DNA of 64,000 nt from Hyperoodon ampullatus (taxonomy: Eukaryota; Chordata; Mammalia; Artiodactyla; Ziphiidae), in the NCBI GenBank assembly GCA_949752795.1, contig CATKHW010000422.1:620001-684000 (forward strand), written 5' to 3'. The notes below the pieces were generated by a model. That model worked only from the letters and a program-made list of their open reading frames with translations. It ran no database searches and was not told where the DNA came from. Numbering within the stretch: the first letter of the stretch is position 1; each line of letters opens with the position of its first letter. A program made the translations under genes and the position numbers. This document shows positions 24,349 to 38,248 of this stretch, piece by piece.

Positions 24349-26087
24349 GGAATATACCTTGGGAAAACTGAAAATCAATAAGACAGAGCCACCCCAAAAT
24401 TTACGGCTGCAGTGCTTACAAGGACCTCAACTTGGGTACACCTTAAATATCCCAGGAAATATAAAAATGGTTCAAAAAAGTGTGGTACTTACGTACGATG
24501 GAATATCCCTCAGCCATGAAATCAATGTCATAAGACCAGTAGCAGCAAAATGGGTGGATTCAGGTACGATGATTCTAAGTGAAATAAGTTACACAGAAAA
24601 AGAAACTTATCATAAGATATCACTTATGAAGATCCTGTAAACATGGCTACACTTGAACTGAGTTACGAAAGAGAACAGTGTCTCACATTTAGAAAACACT
24701 CTTATGCCTGCTTAAGGGGGAAGGAGAGGTGCGGTGACGCATAAAACCAGAGTTTGATATAAGCACAGGTACCGTTCCAAAAACCAACTATGGAATAGAC
24801 AAGACCTACACCTTCCTCAGTGAAAGGGACTCAAAACGCCATATTTCCCGCAGAGGAATATATCTGACTAGTAAGAATCTTAAAACCTATGGATTGATAT
24901 GTCTCCGTAAGGGAATCAAGTGTGTCTAGACTGGCATAAACATGGCAGCGAGAATCAGCTCAAACCCACTATAAAAAGGAATTTCAAAAACAAAACAAAA
25001 AAACTGGGAAATTCTTTACAATTCCTTCAGGGTCTCTGATGAAACCTGGAATGACCCTATCTACAATGACAGCTGGATGTGGCATAAGGCTGGACACTTG
25101 GGACTGAGAGGATTGGTGAGATTGGGTGAGCAAATGCAGAATGTTTACAGCACAAATGCCTGGCTCCCATTCCATGGGTCCCAACTCTCCAGGTTGAAGG
25201 GAATATTACTACAGCTATAACATGTACGGGAAACCTAGAGAACGGACACACTGTGAATACGAAAGGTTTCTAAAACTCAACGAATAGTCCCTCTCCTGGT
25301 GCTCCGGTTTGACTTTCCATCTGCTTTACTATCAACCTCCCAACTTGGAGAGACAGCCCCTTTAACCTCCTGGTTCGCACAGGTTTCCAATTTGGCAGAG
25401 GATGAAAGGGAAGAGGGAGAACCAATGAGTGAGTAGCTGTTAGGCATTTGGACGGGCACATTACACTGTAATTTCCCGGCAGGAAGAAGAATTAACCAAA
25501 GTCTCAGCCACCCACCGGGAACCAGTATAGGTCCTGAACCAAAATTTTGGACTTGCGGTCAGCTCACCAAAAACGAGTTGAAAAATGGAGCTCAGGGGCA
25601 CAGCAATTCACAAACTGGCCGAGTAATAAAGGACAACTATCGTCCAAAAATCTGTTGAGGGAAGGCAACGAGGCGGACTTGAAAGCGAGGCAGAATAGCA
25701 GGAAACAGATTTCAAGAGGTACGTTGGAATCGCCTTTAAAGCACAAGAAGAGGGACACAACTTCGAATATGATGCACTTGGCCAAAAAGGGCATATGCGT
25801 TTTCTCCTGAATATATTCAGGAGAAAACGCATACGCCCTTTTTGGCCAAGCAAGCAAGCGGGCAATGCAAATCTGCACTACAAAGAAGTATCACTTCCCA
25901 CCGGTCAAAAGGGACATCCACAAAATGTGTAAAAACCAGAAAGGCACGACAGGCACTGGAGAACAAGGAGCCTTGTTATGCTGATGGGCGGGATGTAATA
26001 TGCCAACTGCCTCTCTGGAGGAGTGCATTGTGTTCCCTAAAACAAGTAAACAACAGAGCTACAGAGCCAAGGGCACTTCCAGTCTAG
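24349..26087 (+). repeat. Satellite monomer 15 (1,739 bp), type B
   Basis: B markers as in monomers 10 and 12. L1 tail ends at 25003. Palindrome 25777-25850 has one mismatch, a CpG transition in the left arm (GGGCATATG). Confidence 0.97.
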
Positions 26088-27825
26088 GGAATATACCTTG
26101 GGAAAACTGAAAATCAATAAGACAGAGCCACGCCAAAATTTAGGGCTGCACTGCTTACAAGGACCTCAACTTGTGTACACCTTAAATATCCCAGGAAATA
26201 TAAAAATGGTTCAAAAAAGTGTGGTACTTACGTACGATGGAATATCCCTCAGCCATGAAATCAATGTCATAAGACCAGTAACAGCAAAATGGGTGGATTC
26301 AGGTACGATGATTCTAAGTGAAATAAGTTACACAGAAAAAGTAACTTATCATAAAATATGACTTATGAAGATCCTGTAAACATGGCTACACTTGAACTGA
26401 GTTAGTAAAGAGAACAGTGTCTCACATTTAGAAAACACTCTTATGCCTGCTTAAGGGGGAAGGAGAGGTGGGGTGATGCATAAAACCAGAGTTTGATATA
26501 AGCACAGGTACCGTTCCAAAAACCAACTATGGAATAGACAAGACCTACACCTTCCTCAGTGAAAGGGACTCAAAACGCCATATTTCCCGCAGAGGAATAT
26601 ATCTGACTAGTAAGAATCTTAAAACCTATGGATTGATATGTCTCCGTAAGGGAATCAAGTGAGTCTAGACTGGCATAAACATGGCAGCGAGAATCAGCTC
26701 AAACCCACTATAAAAAGGAATTTCAAAAACAAAACAAAAAAACTGGGAAATTCTTTACAATTCCTTCAGGGTCTCTGATGAAACCTGGAATGACCATATC
26801 TACAATGACAGCTGGATGTGGCATAAGGCTGGACACTTGGGACTGAGAGGATTGGTGAGATTGGGTGAGCAAATGCAGAATGTTTACAGCACAAATGCCT
26901 GGCTCCCATTCCATGGGTCCCAACTCTCCAGGTTGAAGGGAATATTACTACAGCTATAACATGTACGGGAAACCTAGAGAACGGACACCCAGTGAATACG
27001 AAAGGTTTCTAAAACTCAACGAATAGTCCCTCTCCTGGTGCTCTGGTTTGACTTTCCATCTGCTTTACTATCAACCTCCCAACTTGGAGAGACAGCCCCT
27101 TTAACCTCCTGGTTCGCACAGGTTGCCAATTTGGCAGAGGATGAAAGGGAAGAGGGAGAACCAATGAGAGAGTAGCTGTTAGGCATTTGGACGGGCATAT
27201 ATCACTGTAATTTCCCGGCAGGAAGAAGAATTAACCAAAGTCTCAGCCACCCACCGGGAACCAGTATAAGTCCTGAACCAAAATTTTGGACTTGCGGTCA
27301 GCTCACCAAAAACGAGTTGAAAAATGGAGCTCAGGGGCACAGCATTTCACAAACTGGCCGAGTAATAAAGGACAACTATCGTCCAAAAATCTGTTGAGGG
27401 AAGGCAACGGGGCGGACTTGAAAGCGAGGCAGAATAGCAGGAAACAGATTTCAAGAGGTACGTTGGAATCACCTTTAAAGCACAGGAAGAGGGGCACAAC
27501 TTCGACAATGATGCACTTGGCCAAAAAGGGCGTATGCGTTTTCTCCTGAATATATTCAGGAGAAAACGCATACGCCCTTTTTGGCCAAGCAAGCAAGCGG
27601 GCAATGCAAATCTGCACTACAAAGAAGTATCACTTCCCACCGGTCAAAAGGGACATCCACAAAATGTGTAAAAACCAGAAAGGCAAGACAGGACCTGGAG
27701 AATAGGGAGCCTTGTTATGTTGATGGGCGGGATGTAATTGCCAACTGCCTCTCCGGAGGAGTACATTGTGTTCCCTAAAACAAGTAATGAACAGAGCTAC
27801 AGAGCTAAGGGCACTTCCAGTCTAC
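26088..27825 (+). repeat. Satellite monomer 16 (1,738 bp), type C
   Basis: C markers as in monomer 13, 5,217 bp upstream, but with GAAAGCGAGG instead of GAATGCGAGG. L1 tail ends at 26742. Palindrome 27516-27589 is perfect. Confidence 0.97.
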
Positions 27826-29564
27826 GGAATATACCTTGGGAAAACTGAAAATCAATAAGACAGAGCCACCCCAAAATTTAGGGCTGCACTGATTACAAGG
27901 ACCGCAACTTGGGTACACCTTAAATATCCCAGGAAATATAAAAATGGTTCAAAAAATTGTGGTACTTACGTACGATGGAATATCCCTCAGCCATGAAATC
28001 AATGTCATAAGACCAGTAGCAGCAAAATGGGTGGATTCAGGTACGATGATTCTAAGTGAAATAAGTCACAGAGAAAAAGAAACTTATCATAAGATATCAC
28101 TTATGAAGATCCTGTAAACATGACTACACTTGAACTGAGTTAGGAAAGAGAACAGTGTCTCACATTTAGAAAACACTCTTATGCCTGCTTAAGGGGGAAG
28201 GAGAGGTGGGGTGATGCATAAAACCAGAGTTTGATATAAGCACAAGTACCGTTCCAAAAACCAACTATGGTATAGACAAGACCTACACCTACCTCAGTGA
28301 AAGGGACTCAAAACCCCATATTTCCCGCAGAGGAATATATCTGACTAGTAAGAATCTTAAAACCTATGGATTGATATGTCTCCGTAAGGGAATCAAGTGT
28401 GTCTAGACTGTCATAAACATGGCAGCGAGAATCAGCTCAAACCCACTATAAAAAGGAATTTCAAAAACAAAACAAAAAAACTGGGAAATTCTTTACAATT
28501 CCTTCAGGGTCTCTGATGAAACCTGGAATGACCCTATCTACAATGACAGCTGGATGTGGCATAAGGAGGGACACTTGGGACTGAGACGATTGGTGAGATT
28601 GGGTGAGCAAATGCAGAACCTTTAAAGCACAAATGCCTGGCACCCATTCCATGGGTCCCAACTCTCCAGGTTGAAGGGAATATTACTACAGCTATAACAT
28701 GTACGGGAAACCTAGAGAACGGACACACTGTGAATACGAAAGTTTTCTAAAACTCAACGAATAATCCCTCTCCTGGTGCTCCGGTTTGACTTTACATCTG
28801 CTTTACTATCAATCTCCCAACTTGGAGAGACAGCCCCTTTAACCTCCTGGATCGCACAGGTTGCCAATTTGTCAGAGGATGAAAGGGAAGAGGGAGAACC
28901 AATGAGAGAGTAGCTGTTAGGCATTTGGACGAGCACATATCACTGTAATTTCCCGGCAGGAAGAAGAATTAACCAAAGTCTCAGCCACCCACCGGGAACC
29001 AGTATAGGTCCCGAAACAAAATTTTGGACTTGCGGTCAGCTCACCAAAAACGAGTTGAAATATGGAGCTCAGGGGTACAGCAATTCACAAACTGGCCGAG
29101 TAATAAAGGACAACTATCGTCCAAAAATCTGTTGAGGTAAGGCAACGAGGCGGACTTGAAAGCGAGGCAGAATAGCAGGAAACAGATTTCAAGAGGTACG
29201 TTGGAATCGCCTTTAAAGCACAGGAAGAGGGACACAACTTCGAATATGATGCACTTGGCCAAAAAGGGCGTATGCGTTTTCTCCTGAATATATTCAGGAG
29301 AAAACGCATACGCCCTTTTTGGCCAAGCAAGCAAGCGGGCAATGCAAATCTGCACTACAAAGAAGTATCACTTCCCACCGGTCAAAAGGGACATCCACAA
29401 AATGTGTAAAAACCAGAAAGGCAAGACAGGCACTGGAGAACAGGGAGCCTTGTTATGCTGATAGGCGGAATGTAAATTGCCAACTGCCTCTCTGGAGGAG
29501 TACATTGTGTTCCCTAAAACAAGTAAACAACAGAGCTACAGAGCCAAGGGCACTTCCAGTCTAG
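27826..29564 (+). repeat. Satellite monomer 17 (1,739 bp), type A
   Basis: A markers are present, but with GAACTGAGTTAG and GATATAAGC where monomers 9 and 14 differ. L1 tail ends at 28480. Palindrome 29254-29327 is perfect, so the A-type arm mismatch is absent here. Confidence 0.97.
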
Positions 29565-31303
29565 GGAATATACCTTGGGAAAACTGAAAATCAATAAGAC
29601 AGAGCCACCCCAAAATTTACGGCTGCAGTGCTTACAAGGACCTCAACTTGGGTACACCTTAAATATCCCAGGAAATATAAAAATGGTTCAAAAAAGTGTG
29701 GTACTTACGTACGATGGAATATCCCTCAGCCATGATATCAATGTCATAAGACCAGTAGCAGCAAAATGGGTGGATTCAGGTACGATGATTCTAAGTGAAA
29801 TAAGTTACACAGAAAAAGAAACTTATCATAAGATATCACTTATGAAGATCCTGTAAACATGGCTACACTTGAACTGAGTTACGAAAGAGAAGAGTGTCTC
29901 ACATTTAGAAAACACTCTTATGCCTGCTTAAGGGGGAAGGAGAGGTGCGGTGACGCATAAAACCAGAGTTTGATATAAGCACAGGTACCGTTCCAAAAAC
30001 CAACTATGGAATAGACAAGACCTACACCTTCCTCAGTGAAAGGGACTCAAAACGCCATATTTCCCGCAGAGGAATATATCTGACTAGTAAGAATCTTAAA
30101 ACCTATGGATTGATATGTCTCCGTAAGGGAATCAAGTGTGTCTAGACTGGCATAAACATGGCAGCGAGAATCAGCTCAAACCCACTATAAAAAGGAATTT
30201 CAAAAACAAAACAAAAAAACTGGGAAATTCTTTACAATTCCTTCAGGGTCTCTGATGAAACCTGGAATGACCCTATCTACAATGACAGCTGGATGTGGCA
30301 TAAGGCTGGACACTTGGGACTGAGAGGATTGGTGAGATTGGGTGAGCAAATGCAGAATGTTTACAGCACAAATGCCTGGCTCCCATTCCATGGGTCCCAA
30401 CTCTCCAGGTTGAAGGGAATATTACTACAACTATAACATGTACGGGAAACCTAGAGAACGGACACACTGTGAATACGAAAGGTTTCTAAAACTCAATGAA
30501 TAGTCCCTCTCCTGGTGCTCCGGTTTGACTTTCCATCTGCTTTACTATCAACCTCCCAACTTGGAGAGACAGCCCCTTTAACCTCCTGGTTCGCACAGGT
30601 TTCCAATTTGGCAGAGGATGAAAGGGAAGAGGGAGAACCAATGAGAGAGTAGCTGTTAGGCATTTGGACGGGCACATTACACTGTAATTTCCCGGCAGGA
30701 AGAAGAATTAACCAAAGTCTCAGCCACCCACCGGGAACCAGTATAGGTCCTGAACCAAAATTTTGGACTTGCGGTCAGCTCACCAAAAACGAGTTGAAAA
30801 ATGGAGCTCAGGGGCACAGCAATTCACAAACTGGCCGAGTAATAAAGGACAACTATCGTCCAAAAATCTGTTGAGGGAAGGCAACGAGGCGGACTTGAAA
30901 GCGAGGCAGAATAGCAGGAAACAGATTTCAAGAGGTACGTTGGAATCGCCTTTAAAGCACAAGAAGAGGGACACAACTTCGAATATGATGCACTTGGCCA
31001 AAAAGGGCATATGCGTTTTCTCCTGAATATATTCAGGAGAAAATGCATACGCCCTTTTTGGCCAAGCAAGCAAGCGGGCAATGCAAATCTGCACTACAAA
31101 GAAGTATCACTTCCCACCGGTCAAAAGGGACATCCACAAAATGTGTAAAAACCAGAAAGGCACGACAGGCACTGGAGAACAAGGAGCCTTGTTATGCTGA
31201 TGGGCGGGATGTAAATTGCCAACTGCCTCTCTGGAGGAGTGCATTGTGTTCCCTAAAACAAGTAAACAACAGAGCTACAGAGCCAAGGGCACTTCCAGTC
31301 TAG
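29565..31303 (+). repeat. Satellite monomer 18 (1,739 bp), type B
   Basis: B markers are present. L1 tail ends at 30219. Palindrome 30993-31066 has two mismatched pairs, both CpG transitions, one in each arm. Confidence 0.97.
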
Positions 31304-33041
31304 GGAATATACCTTGGGAAAACTGAAAATCAATAAGACAGAGCCACGCCAAAATTTAGGGCTGCACTGCTTACAAGGACCTCAACTTGTGTACACCTTA
31401 AATATCCCAGGAAATATAAAAATGGTTCAAAAAAGTGTGGTACTTATGTACGATGGAATATCCCTCAGCCATGAAATCAATGTCATAAGACCAGTAGCAG
31501 CAAAATGGGTGGATTCAGGTACGATGATTCTAAGTGAAATAAGTTACACAGAAAAAGTAACTTATCATAAAATATGACTTATGAAGATCCTGTAAACATG
31601 GCTACACTTGAACTGAGTTAGTAAAGAGAACAGTGTCTCACATTTAGAAAACACTCTTATGCCTGCTTAAGGGGGAAGGAGAGGTGGGGTGATGCATAAA
31701 ACCAGAGTTTGATATAAGCACAGGTACCGTTCCAAAAACCAACTATGGAATAGACAAGACCTACACCTTCCTCAGTGAAAGGGACTCAAAACGCCATATT
31801 TCCCGCAGAGGAATATATCTGACTAGTAAGAATCTTAAAACCAATGGATTGATATGTCTCCGTAAGGGAATCAAGTGAGTCTAGACTGGCATAAACATGG
31901 CAGCGAGAATCAGCTCAAACCCACTATAAAAAGGAATTTCAAAAACAAAACAAAAAAACTGGGAAATTCTTTACAATTCCTTCAGGGTCTCTGATGAAAC
32001 CTGGAATGACCCTATCTACAATGACAGCTGGAATTGGCATAAGGCTGGACACTTGGGACTGAGAGGATTGGTGAGATTGGGTGAGCAAATGCAGAATGTT
32101 TACAGCACAAATGCCTGGCTCCCATTCCATGGGTCCCAACTCTCCAGGATGAAGGGAATATTACTACAGCTATAACATGTACGGGAAACCTAGAGAACGG
32201 ACACCCTGTGAATACGAAAGGTTTCTAAAACTCAACGAATAGTCCCTCTCCTGGTGCTCCGGTTTGACTTTCCATCTGCTTTACTATCAACCTCCCAACT
32301 TGGAGAGACAGCCCCTTTAACCTCCTGGTTCGCACAGGTTGCCAATTTGGCAGAGGATGAAAGGGAAGAGGGAGAACCAATGAGAGAGTAGCTGTTAGGC
32401 ATTTGGACGGGCATATATCACTGTAATTTCCTGGCAGGAAGAAGAATTAACCAAAGTCTCAGCCACCCACCGGGAACCAGTATAAGTCCTGAACCAAAAT
32501 TTTGGACTTGCGGTCAGCTCACCAAAAACGAGTTGAAAAATGGAGCTCAGGGGCACAGCATTTCACAAACTGGCCGAGTAATAAAGGACAACTATCGTCC
32601 AAAAATCTGTTGAGGGAAGACAACGAGGCGGACTTGAAAGCGAGGCAGATTAGCAGGAAACAGATTTCAAGAGGTACGTTGGAATCGCCTTTAAAGCACA
32701 GGAAGAGGGGCACAACTTCGACAATGATTCACTTGGCCAAAAAGGGCGTATGCGTTTTCTCCTGAATATATTCAGGAGAAAACGCATACGCCCTTTTTGG
32801 CCAAGCAAGCAAGCGGGCAATGCAAATCTGCACTACAAAGAAGTATCACTTCCCACCGGTCAAAAGGGACATCCACAAAATGTGTAAAAACCAGAAAGGC
32901 AAGACAGGCCCTGGAGAACAGGGAGCCTTGTTATGCTGACGGGCGGGATGTAAATTGCCAACTGCCTCTCTGGAGGAGTACATTGTGTTCCTAAAACAAG
33001 TAAAGAACAGAGCTACAGAGCCAAGGTCACTTCCAGTCTAG
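31304..33041 (+). repeat. Satellite monomer 19 (1,738 bp), type C head, exits the trimer
   Basis: C-type through GTATAAGTCC and GCATTTCAC. After about 32.6 kb it has AAGACAACGAGG and a non-C tail, which marks the end of the trimeric block. One C is missing near 32991. L1 tail ends at 31958. Palindrome 32732-32805 is perfect. Confidence 0.97.
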
Positions 33042-34773
33042 GGAATATACCTTGGGAAAACTGAAAATCAATAAGACAGAGCCACCCCAAAATTTAGGGC
33101 TGCACTGCTTACAAGGACCTCAACTTAGGTACACCTTAAATATCCCAGGAAATATAAAAATGGTTCAAAAAATTGTGGTACTTATGTACGATGGAATATC
33201 CCTCAGCCATGAAATCAATGTCATAAGACCAGTAGCAGCAACATGGGTGGATTCAGGTACGATGATTCTAAGTGAAATAAGTCACAGAGAAAAAGAAACT
33301 TATCATAAGATATCACTTATGAAGATCCTGTAAACATGGCTACACTTGAACTGAGATAGGAAAGAGAACAGTGTCTCACATTTAGAAAACACTCTTATGC
33401 CTGCTTAAGGGGGAAGGAGAGGTGGGGTGATGCATAAAACCAGAGTTTGATATAAGCACAGTGTTTGATATAAGCACAGGAATAGACAAGACCTACACCT
33501 TCCTCAGTGAAAGGGATTCAAAGCCCCATATTTCCCGGAGAGGAATATATCTGACTACTAAGAATCTTAAAACCTATGGACTGATATGTCTCCATAAGGG
33601 AATCAAGTGTGTCTAGACTGGCATAAACATGGCAGCGAGAATCAGCTCAAACCCACTATAAAAAGGAATTTCAAAAACAAAACAAAAAAACTGGGAAATT
33701 CTTTACAATTCCTTCAGGGTCTCTGATGAAACCTGGAATGACCCTATCTACAATGACAGCTGGATGTGGCATAAGGCTGGACACATGGGACTTTGAGGAT
33801 TGGTGAGATTGGGTGAGCAAATGCAGAACCTTTACAGCACAAATGCCTGGCACCCATTCCATGGGTCCCAACTCTCCAGGTTGAAGGGCATATTACTACA
33901 GCTATAACATGTACGGGAAACCTAGAGAACGGACACACTGTGAATACGAAAGGTTTCTAAAACTCAACGAATAGTCCCTCTCCTGGTGCTCCAGTTTGAC
34001 TTTCCATCTGCTTTACTATCAACCTCCCAACTTGGAGAGACAGCCCCTTTAACCTCCTGGTTCACAGAAGTTTCCAATTTGGCAGAGGATGAAAGGGAAG
34101 AGGGAGAACCAATGAGAGAGTAGCTGTTAGGCATTTGGACGGGCACATATCACTGTAATTTCCCGGCAGGAAAAAGAATTAACCAAAGTCTCAACCCCCA
34201 CCGGGGACCAGCAGAGGTCCTGAACCAAAATGTTGGACTTGCGGTCAGCTCACAAAAAACTAGTTGAGAAATGGAGCTCAGGGGCACAGCAATTCACAAA
34301 TTGGCCGAGTAATAAAGGACAACTATCGTCCAAAAATCTGTTGAGGGAAGGCAACGAGGCGGACTTGAAAGCGAGGCAGAATAGCAGGAAACAGATTTCA
34401 AGAGGTACGTTGGAATCGCCTTTAAAGCACAGGAAGAGGGGCACAACTTCGACAATGATGCACTTGGCCAAAAGGGGAGTATGCGTTTTCTCCTGAATAT
34501 ATTCAGGAGAAAACGCATACGCCCTTTTTGGCCAAGCAAGCAAGCGGGCAATGCAAATCCGCACTACAAAGAAGTATCACTTCCCACTGGTAAAAAGGGA
34601 CATCCACAAAATGTGTAAAAACCAGAAAGGCAAGACAGGCCCTGGAGAACAGGGAGCCTTGTTATGCTGATGGGCGGGATGTAAATTGCCAACTGCCTCT
34701 CTGGAGGAGTACATTGTGTTCCCTAAAACAAGTAAAGAACAGAGCTACAGAGCCAAGGGCACTTCCAGTCTAG
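33042..34773 (+). repeat. Satellite monomer 20 (1,732 bp), shortest full copy
   Basis: Short because about 24 bp (GTACCGTTCC...ACTATG) are replaced by a second copy of the preceding GTTTGATATAAGCACAG. L1 tail ends at 33690. Palindrome 34463-34536 has two left-arm mismatches (AAAAGGGGAGT), shared with monomer 21. Confidence 0.97.
33445..33479 (+). repeat. Local templated duplication within monomer 20
   Basis: GTTTGATATAAGCACAG occurs at 33445-33461 and again at 33463-33479, separated by one T. The ~24 bp normally present here (GTACCGTTCC through ACTATG) are absent, giving a net loss of about 6 bp. No other monomer has this. Confidence 0.93.
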
Positions 34774-36512
34774 GGAATATACCTTGGGAAAACTGAAAAT
34801 CAATAAGACAGAGCCACCCCAAAATTTAGGGCTGCACTGCTTACAAGGACCTCAACTTGGGTACACCTTAAATATCCCAGGAAATATAAAAATGGTTCAA
34901 AAAATTGTGGTACTTACGTGCGATGGAATATCCCTCAGCCATGAAATCAATGTCATAAGACCAGTAGCAGCAAAATGGGTGGATTCAGGTACGATGATTC
35001 TAAGTGAAATAAGTCACACAGAAAAAGAAACTTATCATAAGATATCACTTATGAAGATCCTGTAAACATGGCTACATTTGAACTGACTTAGGAAAGAGAA
35101 CAGTGTCTCACATTTAGAAAACACTCTTATGCCTGCTTAAGGGGGAAGGAGAGGTGGGGTGATGCATAAAACCAGAGTTTGATATAAACACAGGTACCGT
35201 TCCAAAAACCAACTATGGAATAGACAAGACCTACACCTTCCTCAGTGAAAGGGACTCAAAACGCCATATTTCCCGCAGAAGAATATATCTGACTAGTAAG
35301 AATCTTAAAACCTATGGATTGATATGTCTCCGTGAGGGAATCAAGTGTGTCTAGACTGGCATAAACATGGCAGCGAGAATCAGCTCAAACCCACTATAAA
35401 AAGGAATTTCAAAAACAAAACAAAAAAACTGCGAAATTCTTTACAATTCCTTCAGGATCTCTGATGAAACCTGGAATGACCCTATCTACAATGACAGCTG
35501 GATGTGGCATAAGGAGGGACACTTGGGACTGAGACGATTGGTGAGATTGGGTGAGCAAATGCAGACCCTTTAAAGCAATAATGCCTGGCACCCATTCCAT
35601 GGGTCCCAACTCTCCAGGTTGAAGGGAATATTACTATAGCTATAACATGTACGGGAATCCTAGAGAACGGACACACTGTGAATACGAAAGGTTTCTAAAA
35701 CTCAACGAATAGTCCCTCTCCTGGTGCTCCGGTTTAACTTTCCATCTGCTTTACTATCAACCTCCCAACTTGGAGAGACAGCCCCTTTAACCTCCTGGTT
35801 CGCACAGGTTTCCAATTTGGCAGAGGATGAAAGGGAAGAGGGAGAACCAATGAGAGAGTAGCTGTTAGGCATTTGGACGGGCATATATCACTGTAATTTC
35901 CCGGCAGGAAGAAGAATTAACCAAAGTCTCAGCCCCCCACCGGGAACCAGCATAGGTCCTGAACCAAAATGTTGGACTTTCGGTCAGCTCACCAAAAACG
36001 AGTTGAAAAATGGAGCTCAAGGGCACAGCAATTCACAAACTGGCCGAGTAATAAAGGACAACTATCGTCCAAAAATCTGTTGAGGGAAGGCAACGAGGCG
36101 GACTTGAGAGCGAGGCAGAATAGCAGGAAACAGATTTCAAGAGGTACGTTGGAATTGCCTTTAAAGCACAGGAAGAGGGGCACAACTTCGACAATGATGC
36201 ACTTGGCCAAAAGGGGAGTATGCGTTTTCTCCTGAATATATTCAGGAGAAAACGCATACGCCCTTTTTGGCCAAGCAAGCAAGCGGGCAATGCAAATCTG
36301 CACTACAAAGAAGTATCACTTCCCACTGGTCAAAAGGGACATCCACAAAATGTGTAAAAACCAGAAAGGCAAGACAGGCCCTGGAGAACAGGGAGCCTTG
36401 TTATGCTGATGGGCGGGATGTAAATTGGCAACTGCCTCTCTGGAGGAGTGTATTGTGTTCCCTAAAACAAGTAAAGAACAGAGCTACAGAGCCAAGGGCA
36501 CTTCCAGTCTAG
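34774..36512 (+). repeat. Satellite monomer 21 (1,739 bp)
   Basis: Carries TTGGCAACTG with AAGAACAG in the tail (near 36424-36480), the same combination as the second tetramer copy at 45.1 kb. L1 tail ends at 35428. Palindrome 36202-36275 has the two left-arm changes of monomer 20. Confidence 0.97.
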
Positions 36513-38248
36513 GGAACATACCTTGGGAAAACTGAAAATCAATAAGACAGAGCCACCCCAAAATTTAGGGCTGCACTGCTTACAAGGACCTCAACTTGGG
36601 TACACCTTAAATATCCCAGGAAATATAAAAATGGTTCAAAAAATTGTGGTACTTACGTACGATGGAATATCCCTCAGCCATGAAATCAATGTCATAAGAC
36701 CAGTAGCAGCAAAATGGGTGGATTCAGGTACGATGATTCTAAGTGAAATAAGTCACACAGAAAAAGAAACTTATCATAAGATATCACTTATGAAGATCCT
36801 GTAAACATGGCTACACTTGAACTGAGTTAGGAAAGAGAACAGTGTCTCACATTTAGAAAACACTCTTATGCCTGCTTAAGTGGGAAGGAGAGTTGGGGTG
36901 ATGCATAAAACCAGAGTTTGCTATAAGCAGAGGTACCGTTCCAAAAACCAACTATGGAATAGACAAGACCTACACCTTCCTCAGTGAAAGGGACTCAAAA
37001 CCCCATATTTCCCGCAGAGGAATATATCTGGCTAGTAAGAATCTTAAAACCTATGTATTGATATGTCTCCGTGAGGGAATCAAGGGTGTCTAGACTGGCA
37101 TAAATATGGCAGCGAGAATCAGCTCAAACCCACTATAAAAAGGAATTTCAAAAACAAAACAAAAAAACTGGGAAATTCTTTACAATTCCTTCAGGGTCTC
37201 TGATGAAATCTGGAATGACCCTATCTACAATGACAGCTGGATGTGGCATAAGGAGGGACACTTGGGACTGAGAGGATTGGTGAGATTGGGTGAGCAAATG
37301 CAGACACTTTAAAGCACAAATACCTGACACCCATTCCATGGGTCCAAACTCTCCAGGTTGAAGGGAATATTACTACAGCTATAAAATGTACGGGAAACCT
37401 AGAAAACGGACACACTGTGAATACGAAAGGTTTCTAAAACTCAACGAATAGTCCCTCTCCTGGTGCTCCGGTTTGACTTTCCATCTGCTTCACTATCAAC
37501 CTCCCAACTTGGAGAGACAGCCCCTGTAACCTCCTGGTTCTCACAGGTTTCCATTTGGGCAGAGGATGAAACGGAAGAGGGAGAACCAATGAGAGAGTAG
37601 CTGTTAGGCATTTGGACGGGCACATATAACTGTAATTTCACGGCAGGAAGAAGTTAACCAAAGTCTCAGACCCCCACCGGGAACCAGCATAAGTCCTGAA
37701 CCAAAATTTTGGACTTGCGGTCAGCTCACAAAAAACGAGTTGAAAAATGGAGCTCAGGGGCACAGCAATTCACAAACTGGCCGAGTAATAAAGGACAACT
37801 ATCGTCCAAAAATCTGTTGAGGGAAGGCAACGAGGCGGACTTGAAAGCGAGGCAGAATAGCAGGAAACAGATTTCAAGAGGTACGTTGGAATCGCCTTTA
37901 AAGCACAGGAAGAGGGGCACAACTTCGACAATGATGCACTTGGCCAAAAAGGGCGTATGTGTTTTCTCCTGAATATATTCAGGAGAAAACGCATACGCCC
38001 TTTTTGGCCAAGCAAGCAAGCGGGCAATGCAAATCTGCACTACAAAGAAGTATCACTTCCACCGATCAAAAGGGACATCCACAAAATATGTAAAAACCAG
38101 AAAGGCAAGACAGGCCCTGGAGAACAGGGAGCCTTGTTATGCTGATGGGCGGGATGTAAATTGCCAACTGCCTCTCTGGAGGAGTGTATTGTGTTCCCTA
38201 AAACAAGTAAACAACAGAGCTACAGAGCCAAGGGCACTTCCAATCTAG
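36513..38248 (+). repeat. Satellite monomer 22 (1,736 bp), contains the left edge of the 6,950-bp duplication
   Basis: Up to 37526 the sequence is unique to this copy. From 37527 it matches monomer 26, including CACATATAAC and the 3-bp deletion GAAGTTAACC near 37650. L1 tail ends at 37167. Palindrome 37939-38012 has one CpG transition (left arm). Confidence 0.97.

Larger units (their letters stand above)
13300..32600 (+). repeat. Higher-order repeat block, period three monomers (A-B-C, ~5,217 bp)
   Basis: Order of types: C tail of monomer 8, then A(9) B(10) C/A hybrid(11) B(12) C(13) A(14) B(15) C(16) A(17) B(18) C head(19). Starts of equal types are 5,217 or 5,216 bp apart (22609 to 27826, 24349 to 29565, 26088 to 31304), except across hybrid 11, where B copies are 3,479 bp apart. 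Type markers are listed under monomers 9, 10 and 13. Edges are where C markers appear (between 13,283 and 13,352) and disappear (between 32,562 and 32,617). Confidence 0.88.
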
